Source: F23-D06 sp947165685
GTDB lineage: Bacteria; Bacteroidota; Bacteroidia; Bacteroidales; WCHB1-69
NCBI GenBank assembly: GCA_947165685.1
Contig: CAMVBK010000004.1
Location: forward strand, 53,113 to 117,112
Reading direction: 5' to 3'
Length of the DNA: 64,000 nucleotides
Shown: positions 33,333 to 41,016 of the stretch, piece after piece
Layout of the letters: every line of letters starts with the position of its first letter
Numbering within the stretch: position 1 is the first letter of the stretch
Notes under the pieces: model-generated
Told to the model about the DNA's origin: nothing
The model's input: only the letters and a program-made list of their open reading frames with translations
Database searches by the model: none
Position numbers and translations under genes: made by a program

Positions 33333-34751
33333 TTAGAATCGGAAATAGATGAACGGACTGAAGCCGGTCGCATTGAGCGCACCGAGGCAGAACAGGAATA
33401 AGGTGATGCTGACGAGCCATGCGGCAAGATGCTGCCGACGGGAGTAATCTGTGTAAAAAACAAGGTCTTGCAGCTTTTTCCCGAACGGAAACAAGGTGAG
33501 GAAAGAGAAGACGAGCGCCAGGGCAAGCATGGTGAAGAAATGCGGACTGCCGATGTCGGCGAATGACCGGAAATCAAAGGCAAAAAGCCTTGAGATGAAG
33601 ACAGCGGCATCGGAAAGGTTTTCAATGCGGAAGATGGCCCATCCCACGGTGACAATGACGAATGTGATGAGGACACTCGGCAACTTGCCCATTTTTTCAT
33701 AGATTTTGCCTAAGCCCATCCGTTCGAGCACGAGCCAGAAACCGTGGTAGGCGCCCCAAACGACGAAGTTCCAGCTCGCTCCGTGCCACAAACCGGAGAG
33801 GAGAAACACAACCCACAAGTTGAAATATGTTCTTGGCCGAGAGCAACGGTTGCCGCCCAACGGGATGTAAAGGTAGTTGCGCATGAAACTGCCCAGCGTG
33901 ATGTGCCAGCGGCGCCAGAACTCGCTGACGCTTGCAGAGTTATATGGACTATTGAAGTTCTCTGGGAAATGGAATCCCATCATTTTCCCGAGTCCGATGG
34001 CCATGTCGGAGTAGCCCGAGAAATCGAAATAGAGCTGCATGGTATAGGCCACGATGGTGACCCAGGCGGTTCCGGTCCCCATGGCAGACAAATCTCCGGC
34101 CAAAAGGATGTCCACTTGTTTCCCGATGACATCCGCCACGAGGATTTTCTTGGACAGTCCTATCACGAAGCGGTAGAAACCCTGAAGGATTTCCGGCCAG
34201 TTCCTCTCCCGGTGGCGGATTTCCTCCGCGATGTCGCGATACCGCACAATGGGGCCGGCGATGAGCTGCGGGAACATGAGAATGTACAGCATGTAATCCG
34301 TGAGTCTCTCCATGGGCGGCATTTCTTTCCGATAGACATCGACGACGTAGGTGATGGACTGGAAGGTGAAGAAGGAGATGCCGATGGGAAGCAGCACCTT
34401 TGCAAACGCGAAAGGTTTCAGCCCGAAAAGCCCGAGAAGGGCATTCAGGTTGTCCATGAAGAAATTCGCATACTTGAAGTAGCCCAGAAGTCCCAAGCTG
34501 ACCAGGATGGCAACGCCGGCAAAGAGTTTCCGATAGGTCGGATTCGCCGTTTGGTGCATTCGTTTCACCAAATAGAAGTTCAGGGCTGTCGAGGCGAGGA
34601 GCAGGAAGACGAACGTAGGGGCTCCGAAGGCGTAGAACACGACGGAGAACAGCAGAATGACAATGTTTTGCCAGCTTTTCGGACATGCGAAATAGCAAAT
34701 CAGAAAAACGGGCAGGAAAATCAGAAGGAAGACATTGCTACTGAAAACCAT
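33333..34751 (-). CDS. MBOAT-family O-acyltransferase (AlgI/DltB/PatA-like)
   Basis: 472 residues with about 10-12 hydrophobic segments. The family block RRWHITLGSFMRNYLYIPLGGNR and the catalytic-His segment LSGLWHGASWNFVVWGAYHG identify it as AlgI-like MBOAT. It is expected to bring acetyl groups across the inner membrane for use by the neighbouring SGNH-fold protein. The gene starts 3 bp behind the upp stop and ends 6 bp before the DHHW gene, so it is part of a tight leftward run. Confidence 0.92.
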   Translation of the reverse strand: MVFSSNVFLLIFLPVFLICYFACPKSWQNIVILLFSVVFYAFGAPTFVFLLLASTALNFYLVKRMHQTANPTYRKLFAGVAILVSLGLLGYFKYANFFMDNLNALLGLFGLKPFAFAKVLLPIGISFFTFQSITYVVDVYRKEMPPMERLTDYMLYILMFPQLIAGPIVRYRDIAEEIRHRERNWPEILQGFYRFVIGLSKKILVADVIGKQVDILLAGDLSAMGTGTAWVTIVAYTMQLYFDFSGYSDMAIGLGKMMGFHFPENFNSPYNSASVSEFWRRWHITLGSFMRNYLYIPLGGNRCSRPRTYFNLWVVFLLSGLWHGASWNFVVWGAYHGFWLVLERMGLGKIYEKMGKLPSVLITFVIVTVGWAIFRIENLSDAAVFISRLFAFDFRSFADIGSPHFFTMLALALVFSFLTLFPFGKKLQDLVFYTDYSRRQHLAAWLVSITLFLFCLGALNATGFSPFIYFRF

Positions 34752-34754
34752 CTG

Positions 34755-35411
34755 CTACTCTTTGATTCCGTATGCCAGGTCGCCGGCATCACCGAGGCCG
34801 GGCACGATAAAGGACTGGGCGGTGAGTTCCTCATCGATGGCCCCCATCCAGAAGGTGCAGCTTTCGTCGGGGAGTTTGCTCATCACATAATCGAGGCCCT
34901 GACGGCTGGCGATGACGCTCACGATGTGCGTGTGCAAAGGTTCGCCTTTGGACAACAGTTCCTCGTAGGTGAGGGCGAGGGATTGTCCCGTGGCCAGCAT
35001 CGGGTCGCACAGGATCAGCGTCTTGCCGTCCAAGTCGGGCGAGGAGAGGTAGTCAACCTGAATCTCGAACGAGCCGTCGCGCTCGTACTTCCGGAAGGCG
35101 GAGATGAAGGCGTTCTCGGCACGGTCGAAGTAGTTGAGCATTCCTTGGTGCAGGGGCAGCCCGGCGCGGAGAATGGTGGCCAACACCGGCTTCTCCGTCA
35201 GGCGCGGGATGTTGGCGATGCCTAACGGTGTGGTCACCTCCGTGTCCGCATATTCCATGTTTTTGCTGATTTCGTAGGCGAAAATCTCGCCGATACGCTC
35301 CAAATTCCGGCGGAAGCGCATACTGTCCACCTGTACCTCGGCACTGCGCACCTCGGCGATGAACTCGTTGAAAAGGGAGTTGCGACTCCCAAGGATGTGA
35401 AGATTACCCAT
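34755..35411 (-). CDS. upp: Uracil phosphoribosyltransferase
   Basis: Converts uracil and PRPP to UMP. The PRPP loop is LILCDPMLATGQSLALTYEEL, the uracil-binding end VPGLGDAGDLAYGIKE, and the N-terminal region has RNLERIGEIFAYEISKNMEY plus ATILRAGLPLHQGML; all are Upp signatures. 218 residues is close to the usual 208-217. It is the first gene of the run with MBOAT, DHHW and DPP7; no clear TAnnTTTG element was found in the 99 bp before it, where a palindromic repeat lies. Confidence 0.95.
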   Translation of the reverse strand: MGNLHILGSRNSLFNEFIAEVRSAEVQVDSMRFRRNLERIGEIFAYEISKNMEYADTEVTTPLGIANIPRLTEKPVLATILRAGLPLHQGMLNYFDRAENAFISAFRKYERDGSFEIQVDYLSSPDLDGKTLILCDPMLATGQSLALTYEELLSKGEPLHTHIVSVIASRQGLDYVMSKLPDESCTFWMGAIDEELTAQSFIVPGLGDAGDLAYGIKE

Positions 35412-35469
35412 AATGTAAAGTTTAAGGTTTGATGGTTAGAGGTTAAAGGCTGTTAGATAATGGGGGTAT

Positions 35470-35497
35470 GTAGAGACGCAAGATTTCGCGTCTCTAC
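35470..35497. repeat. Dispersed palindromic repeat, copy 1
   Basis: GTAGAGACGC and GCGTCTCTAC form a perfect 10-bp inverted repeat around 8 nt, followed by AAT. A second copy lies at 49493-49520. It is between upp and purB. Confidence 0.85.
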
Positions 35498-35510
35498 AAT
35501 GCCATACATT

Positions 35511-36806
35511 TTATTCGCCGAAGACCCGTTCGAAGATGGCGGGCACCTGTTTGAGATAGTATTCGAGGGTGAAGCATTGGTCGAGTTCGTCGGGGGTGAA
35601 GTGGGCCATGACGGTTTCGTTTTGGGCGAGAAGTTCTTTGTAGTCCTGTCCTTCGAACCAGGCTTTCATAGCGATGGGCTGCACGAGGTCGTAGGCACTT
35701 TCGCGGGAGAAGCCCTTGTTGATGAGGGCGGTCATGACGCGCTGCGCGAAGATGACCTTGTGGGTCAGGTAGATGTTTTTCAGCATGTTTTCCGGGAACA
35801 CGACGAGGTTTTCGAGGATGTTGCCGAAGCGGTTGAGCATGTAGTCGAGCAGGATAGTGGCGTCGGGGAGCATGATGCGTTCGGCGGAGGAGTGGGAGAT
35901 GTCGCGCTCGTGCCAGAGCGGGATGTCCTCGTAGGCGCTGACCATGTAGCCGCGGAGGATTCTCGCGCAGCCGCACATGTTCTCGCTGCCGATGGGGTTG
36001 CGCTTGTGGGGCATCGCGGAGGAGCCTTTCTGTCCTTTGCCGAAGGCCTCCTCGGCCTCGCGGAGCTCCGTGCGTTGCCAGTGGCGCACCTCGACGGCCA
36101 TCTGCTCCATGGTGGAGGCGATGAGCGCGAGGGTACCCATGTAGTGGGCGTGGCGGTCGCGCTGCAGCACCTGTGTGGAGATGCGGGCGGAATGGATGCC
36201 GAGCTGTTCGCAGACATAGTCCTGCACGAACGGCGGGGTGTTGGCGAAGTTGCCCACGGCACCGCTGATTTTGCCGCACTCCACATCGGCGGCGGCCATC
36301 TCGAAACGCTCGATGTTGCGGCGCATCTCCTCGAACCACAACGCCCACTTCAGCCCGAGGGCAGTGATGTCGGCATGCACACCATGCGTGCGTCCGATGC
36401 AGGGCGTGTCCTTGAACTCGTATGCCCGTCTCTTGAGAATCTCGATGAACCGCTGCAGGTCTTTGCGGAGGATGTTGTTGGCCTGTTTGAGGAGGTAGCC
36501 GTTGGCGGTGTCCACCACGTCGGTGGAGGTGAGCCCGTAGTGCACCCACTTCTTCTCGTCGCCGAGGCTCTCGCTCACGGCGCGGGTGAACGCCACGATG
36601 TCGTGACGGGTCTCCTTCTCGATTTCGTATATGCGTTGCACATCGAAGGTGGCCTTCGTGCGCAGTTTCTCAACGTCTTCAGCCGGAATCACGCCAAGTT
36701 GGCTCCATGCGGCGGCGGCTTCAATCTCCACTTTCAAATAGGCGCCGAATTTGTTTTCCTCTGTCCAGACGGCGCTCATCTCCGGACGCGAATAACGGGG
36801 TATCAT
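35511..36806 (-). CDS. purB: Adenylosuccinate lyase
   Basis: Works twice in purine synthesis, cleaving SAICAR and adenylosuccinate to release fumarate. The ATG at 36806 gives MIPRYSRPEMSAVW, the standard start; the long open frame upstream crosses the promoter. Motifs: HYGLTSTDVVDTANG, GRTHGVHADITALGLK (general acid His), AVGNFAN and the signature loop KGQKGSSAMPHKRNPIGSENM with the catalytic Ser. 431 residues is the length of the B. subtilis-type enzyme. A TAnnTTTG promoter lies 22 bp upstream. Confidence 0.96.
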   Translation of the reverse strand: MIPRYSRPEMSAVWTEENKFGAYLKVEIEAAAAWSQLGVIPAEDVEKLRTKATFDVQRIYEIEKETRHDIVAFTRAVSESLGDEKKWVHYGLTSTDVVDTANGYLLKQANNILRKDLQRFIEILKRRAYEFKDTPCIGRTHGVHADITALGLKWALWFEEMRRNIERFEMAAADVECGKISGAVGNFANTPPFVQDYVCEQLGIHSARISTQVLQRDRHAHYMGTLALIASTMEQMAVEVRHWQRTELREAEEAFGKGQKGSSAMPHKRNPIGSENMCGCARILRGYMVSAYEDIPLWHERDISHSSAERIMLPDATILLDYMLNRFGNILENLVVFPENMLKNIYLTHKVIFAQRVMTALINKGFSRESAYDLVQPIAMKAWFEGQDYKELLAQNETVMAHFTPDELDQCFTLEYYLKQVPAIFERVFGE

Positions 36807-36827
36807 AATCGCAAAATATTTTCGCGG

Positions 36828-36835
36828 CAAAGATA
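36828..36835 (-). promoter_or_regulatory. -7 promoter element for purB
   Basis: TATCTTTG on the minus strand, 22 bp before the ATG at 36806. Confidence 0.65.
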
Positions 36836-36845
36836 CAAAATAATG

Positions 36846-36888
36846 AAGAATGGAGAATGGGGAATTAAGAATTAAGAATGGAGAATGG
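36846..36888. repeat. Purine-rich short direct repeats
   Basis: AAGAATGGAGAATGG occurs at 36846-36860 and 36874-36888, with GAATTAAG twice in between. This low-complexity piece lies in the gap between purB and the FGE-domain gene. Confidence 0.75.
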
Positions 36889-36924
36889 AGACTTTTGGGG
36901 CGGGAGTCGACGGGTGTCAGGATA

Positions 36925-37683
36925 TTATTCGGGTTCCTTGTCCAGGACCAGGCGGAAGCCGATGTAGTTGAACGGGGAGTTGGGGATGCTTTGGCTGCGG
37001 GCGGAAACGCGGCAAACATCCCAATAGCTGGTCATGCAGCCACCGCGATAGACCTTGGTCTCGCCCAAGTTGTACCCGGTCGGGTTCACGAGCGTCTCGG
37101 CGGAATTCCATTCATAGAGGTCGAAGCCGTCGCTGCACCATTCATAGACATTGCCGCTCATGTCATAGATGCCCAGCTCATTGGGTTTCCGGGTCCCGAC
37201 CGCGTGGGGCTTGTTCCCGCTGTTCTTCTTGCACCAGGCCACCTCCTCCAGGTCATTGGATCCGCTGAACCTGTAGTTGTGGGAAAGCCGGCCGCCGCGG
37301 GCTGCGTATTCCCATTCCGCCTCGGTGGGCAAACGGTATTTCCTGCCCGTGAGCTGGTTCAGTTTGGCAATGAAGGTCTGCGCCTCGTACCAGCTGACGC
37401 GCGTGACGGGCAGGCTGTCGCCGGTGACCTTGGAGGGATTCTTGCCGCCCATCACCGCCATCCAGAGCGCTTGGGTCACCTCGTACTTGGCGATGTAGAA
37501 GTCGTTGAGTTGCACCGGATGGGCCGGGGCTTCGTTGCGGGAGCAGTCGGCATGACTGTCCGTGCAGCCCATCATGAATTCTCCCCCCTGCACGTACACC
37601 AACTCGATGGTGGGGAGCTGTGCGCAGGCCGGCAATGCCAGCATGACCGCAACAATGGCGAAGAAAAAGTACCTGTTTTTCAT
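36925..37683 (-). CDS. Secreted FGE/SUMF1-domain protein
   Basis: 252 residues with a signal peptide (MKNRYFFFAIVAVMLALPACAQ); LPAC could also be a lipobox. The formylglycine-generating-enzyme fold is evident from VYVQGGEFMMGCTD, YIAKYEVTQALW, PVTRVSWYEAQTFIAKLN, YRLPTEAEWEYAARGG, ELGIYDMSGNVYEWCSD, VYRGGCMTSYWDVCRVSARS and YIGFRLV. The spacing of the two Cys near the end does not match the catalytic CxxxxC of true FGE, so a structural or glycan-binding role is more likely than sulfatase activation. A 47-bp near copy of its first codons lies at 39606-39652. Confidence 0.88.
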   Translation of the reverse strand: MKNRYFFFAIVAVMLALPACAQLPTIELVYVQGGEFMMGCTDSHADCSRNEAPAHPVQLNDFYIAKYEVTQALWMAVMGGKNPSKVTGDSLPVTRVSWYEAQTFIAKLNQLTGRKYRLPTEAEWEYAARGGRLSHNYRFSGSNDLEEVAWCKKNSGNKPHAVGTRKPNELGIYDMSGNVYEWCSDGFDLYEWNSAETLVNPTGYNLGETKVYRGGCMTSYWDVCRVSARSQSIPNSPFNYIGFRLVLDKEPE

Positions 37684-37743
37684 AACTTTAAAGATTTAAG
37701 TTCTCTTTTTGCGACTGTCTTTTTTTCACAAAGTTTAAGATTC

Positions 37744-37772
37744 CAAAGTTAGAATAATTTTTTGTACTTTTG
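37744..37772. promoter_or_regulatory. Divergent promoter pair, FGE-domain gene and 37801 gene
   Basis: CAAAGTTA (37744-37751) is TAACTTTG on the minus strand, 61 bp from the FGE-domain ATG. TACTTTTG (37765-37772) on the plus strand lies 28 bp before the ATG at 37801. Confidence 0.55.
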
Positions 37773-37800
37773 TCGGGTAAATATTTATCATCATTAATTT

Positions 37801-39348
37801 ATGAAAAGATTATCCATTATAGCCCTGTTGCTCGGACTGTTAACCCTGTCGGGTGCTGCGCAAACCTCTTCCCTTGGCGGTCCTGTCGTGAACATGCAGA
37901 AAAACGCCGGAGTGTGGATTCTGGACAACAACAATGACCATGTCGTCTTTGCCACTCTGCAACCCGGAATCCCACGCGGGTACGAGGACTTCCTGATTCA
38001 CCGATACGACAAGCATGCCCACACCATGGAGACCCAAAAGCTGGATGATGACCTGGATTGCCGTTTTGCCTATTATTACGACAACTGGGAAATTGCTGTC
38101 AAACCAGCCACAAACAGCAAAACCAAATCCATCGAATATCTCAGGGCATCCGTGCCTTCGGCCGTTTCTTCCAAAGCAATTAAGAAATTGGACTTCACCT
38201 CTTTCTATCAAGTGCCTTTGGAGTCGTACAGGTACACTTCTTCTCAAATAGCCTTTTCGCCAGACCGGTCAAAGTTCGCCATACTGACCATCCTGAAGCC
38301 AAAATCCGACAAACAAGCCGCGCATGTTGCCGATGTCGCCGTATTCGAGGACAATGGCAGTCTCCTATGGCATCAACGCCAGCTCGCCCGTTGGATGGTC
38401 AACGATGAAATGCCATTCTTTCTGTCGGACGACGGGGTTGTCTATACGGCGGAATATGGCAGTTATTACAATGAATACGCCCATCAGAAAGATTCGCTCC
38501 ACATTTCAGTTTACAGCAATGACGATGTCCGGAATTATGTGGAAGGCTTCGGTGACGGAGCCGTGTTTAATTGCGGGAGGGGGATCTTGAAAGACGGCCG
38601 TTTTGTAGTTTGCGGAGTACCCTGCACAAACAAGCGCAATTCCGGCCGGTTGCTCACCTATTTTGTCTCCCCGGCCGGTGAAGTGGAGATGGAGGAATCC
38701 TCTTTTGAACTGTCCCTTGACGACGGGCATCGGTATGAATACAACGAGCTCAACAGCGGCCTTGAAAAGTTCCTCCCCTACATTTTTGAAGTTAAAGAGC
38801 TGGATGACGGGAAATTACTTATAGTCGGCGAGTATAATTATCGGACTCAGGTGGGCACCTCCGTCACCATTGGCAGCGCGTGGGGCGTTGAGGAAATCAT
38901 GGGCTACGTTTCCCGCAATCTTTTCGTCGCAACCCTCTCCGGCAAAGGCGAAGTGCTGTCCACCCATCTCTATCCTCGGGCTACCTCTACACCGGAGATT
39001 CGCCGCAAGACATACAATCTCAACCCCCCAGGGGTGTTTGTCCATGCTGGGAAAAACATGTTGATATACAATGACCACAAGGATAATTTCGCCACGGACA
39101 ACAGCATTTGGCGACTCCTGTACAACAACAAGGCTGGAGAGACCTGCGTGGTGGTCGCCGATGCGCAACAGCAAGGGGCATTCAGCGGCAAAGCGGTTTT
39201 CGCTTCCGGGAAATCTCCCTACTTGCCAAGTTCCCCCTATTCAGGCAACTTCGAGTTCTTCCATACGATTTTGTCATGTGATGAGGATGCTGTATATTAC
39301 CTGCTAAAGCGTGATGACGGCTTCCACGTGGAACGGATTACTTGGTAA
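37801..39348 (+). CDS. Secreted protein of unknown function
   Basis: 515 residues with a signal peptide (MKRLSIIALLLGLLTLSGAAQ). I do not recognise the family. The chain is beta-rich with recurrent segments such as RYTSSQIAFSPDRSKFAILTI, VADVAVFEDNGSLLWHQRQL, PFFLSDDGVVYTAEYG and DDGKLLIVGEYNYR, which together look like blades of a beta-propeller; this is a pattern-based guess. No sorting domain, no membrane span after the signal peptide, and no catalytic motif could be named. It is divergent from the FGE-domain gene. Confidence 0.7.
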   Translation: MKRLSIIALLLGLLTLSGAAQTSSLGGPVVNMQKNAGVWILDNNNDHVVFATLQPGIPRGYEDFLIHRYDKHAHTMETQKLDDDLDCRFAYYYDNWEIAVKPATNSKTKSIEYLRASVPSAVSSKAIKKLDFTSFYQVPLESYRYTSSQIAFSPDRSKFAILTILKPKSDKQAAHVADVAVFEDNGSLLWHQRQLARWMVNDEMPFFLSDDGVVYTAEYGSYYNEYAHQKDSLHISVYSNDDVRNYVEGFGDGAVFNCGRGILKDGRFVVCGVPCTNKRNSGRLLTYFVSPAGEVEMEESSFELSLDDGHRYEYNELNSGLEKFLPYIFEVKELDDGKLLIVGEYNYRTQVGTSVTIGSAWGVEEIMGYVSRNLFVATLSGKGEVLSTHLYPRATSTPEIRRKTYNLNPPGVFVHAGKNMLIYNDHKDNFATDNSIWRLLYNNKAGETCVVVADAQQQGAFSGKAVFASGKSPYLPSSPYSGNFEFFHTILSCDEDAVYYLLKRDDGFHVERITW

Positions 39349-39714
39349 TACGACAGTTGCCGTTTGCACGGTCTTGCATCTGTGGTTGGGCACCTGGTTG
39401 TTGTAATAAAAGCACAAAAAAGCCATCGAGGCGCCAAGAGCCAGACCTATGCCTCCTTTGTAGAGAGGCACCACGGCGAGTCTCCCCCCAAAAAAACTTC
39501 AATGTTTTTTTAGGCATATTTCTTTAGACAACCCCAAATGAAACACAGTTTTCTTTGCACAATTCTGTTGTTTTCACTTATCTGTCACGGGCAGGAACTG
39601 TTTGACAGCATGAACGCAACAATGGCGAAAAAAAGTACCTGTTTTTCATAACGTTAGAGATTCCAATCCTAATTTCGGGGCCGCACGTTTTTCAAAAAAG
39701 TTTAAAGTTCAAGG
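39349..39714. other. Gene-free 366 bp with degraded gene pieces
   Basis: A rightward reading frame starts at 39539 with a good signal peptide (MKHSFLCTILLFSLICHGQ) but ends after 37 codons. Its last part overlaps a near-identical inverted copy of the first codons of the FGE-domain gene (39606-39652 against 37639-37686). It looks like a scar of deletion or recombination rather than a working gene. Nothing else was found here. Confidence 0.55.
39606..39652 (-). pseudogene. 47-bp remnant copy of the FGE-domain gene start
   Basis: Reads ATG-Lys-Asn-Arg-Tyr-Phe-Phe from 39649 on the minus strand, as does the intact gene at 37683, then shifts frame because one base is missing. Apart from that deletion only two bases differ from 37639-37686. 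Confidence 0.75.
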
Positions 39715-40299
39715 TCAGAACGTGTATCGCACCCCCAAGTCCAGCCCCCAGTCGAATTTGTGATCGGCGAACTTGTTGGGAGCGAAGATGCAACGGTAAC
39801 CCGGACGGAAATCGAGCTGCAGGGCGAGCGGGAAGTCGAACTTGTATTCCAGTCCGAAGAATCCGTTTGCGCCGGCTTTGCAGTTGTGGACACTCCGTCT
39901 GGAAACAGAATTCGGGTTCGGGTCGCCCGGATCAGGATTCGGGTTATAACCCGCATCGCCCGGCGCCAAGCCGATGATGTAGTAGAAAGGTTGCCCGTTG
40001 TAGCCGATGCTGCCGCCCAGGCCGGCGAACCCGTACAAACCTTTGTACAACCGACCCTCGTACATGAAATTCGGGGCGACCTCCGCTGACCACAGGTGCG
40101 AGCCGTAAACGTAACAGTACTTCGTGCCCAAATCGACCTGGATGGCGAAGTGGTTGGCGGGAAAAACCTTGTAGGAAAACGCCTGCGTGGTGCCGAGGGT
40201 CGCGCCGACGCCTTCCTTATAGGGGGCCTGCGCGTGAGCCAAGGACATGACGCCCGCCAAAACAGCGGCGAACAGGATGACGATGCGGTTCCTTTTCAT
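39715..40299 (-). CDS. Outer-membrane beta-barrel protein
   Basis: 194 residues: signal peptide (IVILFAAVLAGVMSLAHAQ), then alternating hydrophobic strands (FAIQVDLGTKYCYVYG, EGRLYKGLYGFAGLGGSIGY, FGLEYKFDFPLALQLDFRPGYRCIF) and an aromatic C-terminal end LGVRYTF, the pattern of a small OmpW/porin-like barrel. A Pro/Asn-rich loop (NPNPDPGDPNPNS) lies before the last strands. No specific function can be assigned. A TAnnTTTG promoter lies 70 bp upstream. Confidence 0.8.
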   Translation of the reverse strand: MKRNRIVILFAAVLAGVMSLAHAQAPYKEGVGATLGTTQAFSYKVFPANHFAIQVDLGTKYCYVYGSHLWSAEVAPNFMYEGRLYKGLYGFAGLGGSIGYNGQPFYYIIGLAPGDAGYNPNPDPGDPNPNSVSRRSVHNCKAGANGFFGLEYKFDFPLALQLDFRPGYRCIFAPNKFADHKFDWGLDLGVRYTF

Positions 40300-40369
40300 A
40301 ATGATATTACTTTTATTGTTCTAACTTACAAAACATTATAAATTTCTTACTTGTTTTAGATAACAACGG

Positions 40370-40377
40370 CAAAGATA
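40370..40377 (-). promoter_or_regulatory. -7 promoter element for the beta-barrel gene
   Basis: TATCTTTG on the minus strand, 70 bp before the ATG at 40299. Confidence 0.6.
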
Positions 40378-40496
40378 CATAATATATGGAAATGGAAATC
40401 GTGTTTAGTTGATGCCGGAAAAACAAATACAGATATTGGAAAAAGTTTTTTATACTTGGAAAATGTGTATTTTTCCGCCGTATAAAATACATAACT

Positions 40497-40805
40497 ATGC
40501 GAATATTTTCTAAAAGCACACTCGTAGAGTAATATACAAAAAATCCAAAGTCAAGACAACCTTTGGAAGACTGGTACCTTATTACAAGTAAGGCTAACTG
40601 GCAAAACCTGAGTGACATCCGAAAAATGTTCAACAATGTGGATTATGTCGGCAATGATCGGTATGTGTTTAACATCAAAGGGAATCATTACCGCCTTGTT
40701 GTTGTGATAAGGTTCACGAAAGGTAGAGTGTTTATCCGATTTGTTGGAACGCATGCTGAATACGACAAAAACATTGTAACGGAAAGCCCGACAGCGCGGC
40801 GGTAG
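40497..40805 (+). pseudogene. higB: HigB-type mRNA interferase toxin gene with premature stop
   Basis: Reading from the ATG at 40497 gives MRIFSKSTLVE, then a TAA at 40530-40532, then in the same frame YTKNPKSRQPLEDWY and on through SDIRKMFNNVDYVGNDRYV, FNIKGNHYRLVV and IRFVGTHAEYDK. This is the full HigB pattern (start MRxFSKxTLxEF, core NIKGNKYRLVV, end THAEYD). Only the 12th codon is broken, most simply a Tyr codon changed to TAA. The HigA antitoxin gene that should follow is absent; a GC-rich inverted repeat lies there instead. Internal initiation after the stop would give a protein without its first 22 residues or so. Inactive toxin is the likely state. Confidence 0.85.
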
Positions 40806-40879
40806 GGGATAACGTTTCCCGGCGTTGGGCCGTGAATGTTTGTTTGCGACGTTTGGAAGCGTAGCCCCCTAAGCCGCGC
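40794..40879. repeat. GC-rich imperfect inverted repeat downstream of higB
   Basis: GCGCGGCGGTAGGGG (40794-40808) pairs with CCCCTAAGCCGCGC (40866-40879) with a small internal mismatch; about 57 bp lie between the arms. The left arm overlaps the end of the higB frame. GC content is far above that of the adjacent intergenic DNA. Confidence 0.7.
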
Positions 40880-40942
40880 CGGCTCGCCCAAATAATAAAA
40901 ACAAAAAAATAACATCCGGTTGTGGATATCCGAATATTTTTG

Positions 40943-40950
40943 TACCTTTG
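40943..40950 (+). promoter_or_regulatory. -7 promoter element for the pyruvate oxidoreductase gene
   Basis: TACCTTTG, 66 bp before the ATG at 41017, leaving a leader of about 60 nt. Confidence 0.65.
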
Positions 40951-41016
40951 CCCGCCTATTTTGGCAAATTGGATTTTGTTAATAATCAACCAATTAAGAA
41001 TTTATAACTAAAAATT

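Noticed and set aside
36925..37683. True formylglycine-generating enzyme for sulfatase activation
   Set aside because: The catalytic two-Cys spacing is not present and no sulfatase gene is in the window.
39304..39474. Short minus-strand frame with a hydrophobic stretch (GGIGLALGASMAFLCFYY) overlapping the end of the 37801 gene
   Set aside because: It would need a GTG start, lies antisense to a good gene and has no recognised relatives. A membrane-protein remnant cannot be excluded but cannot be supported.
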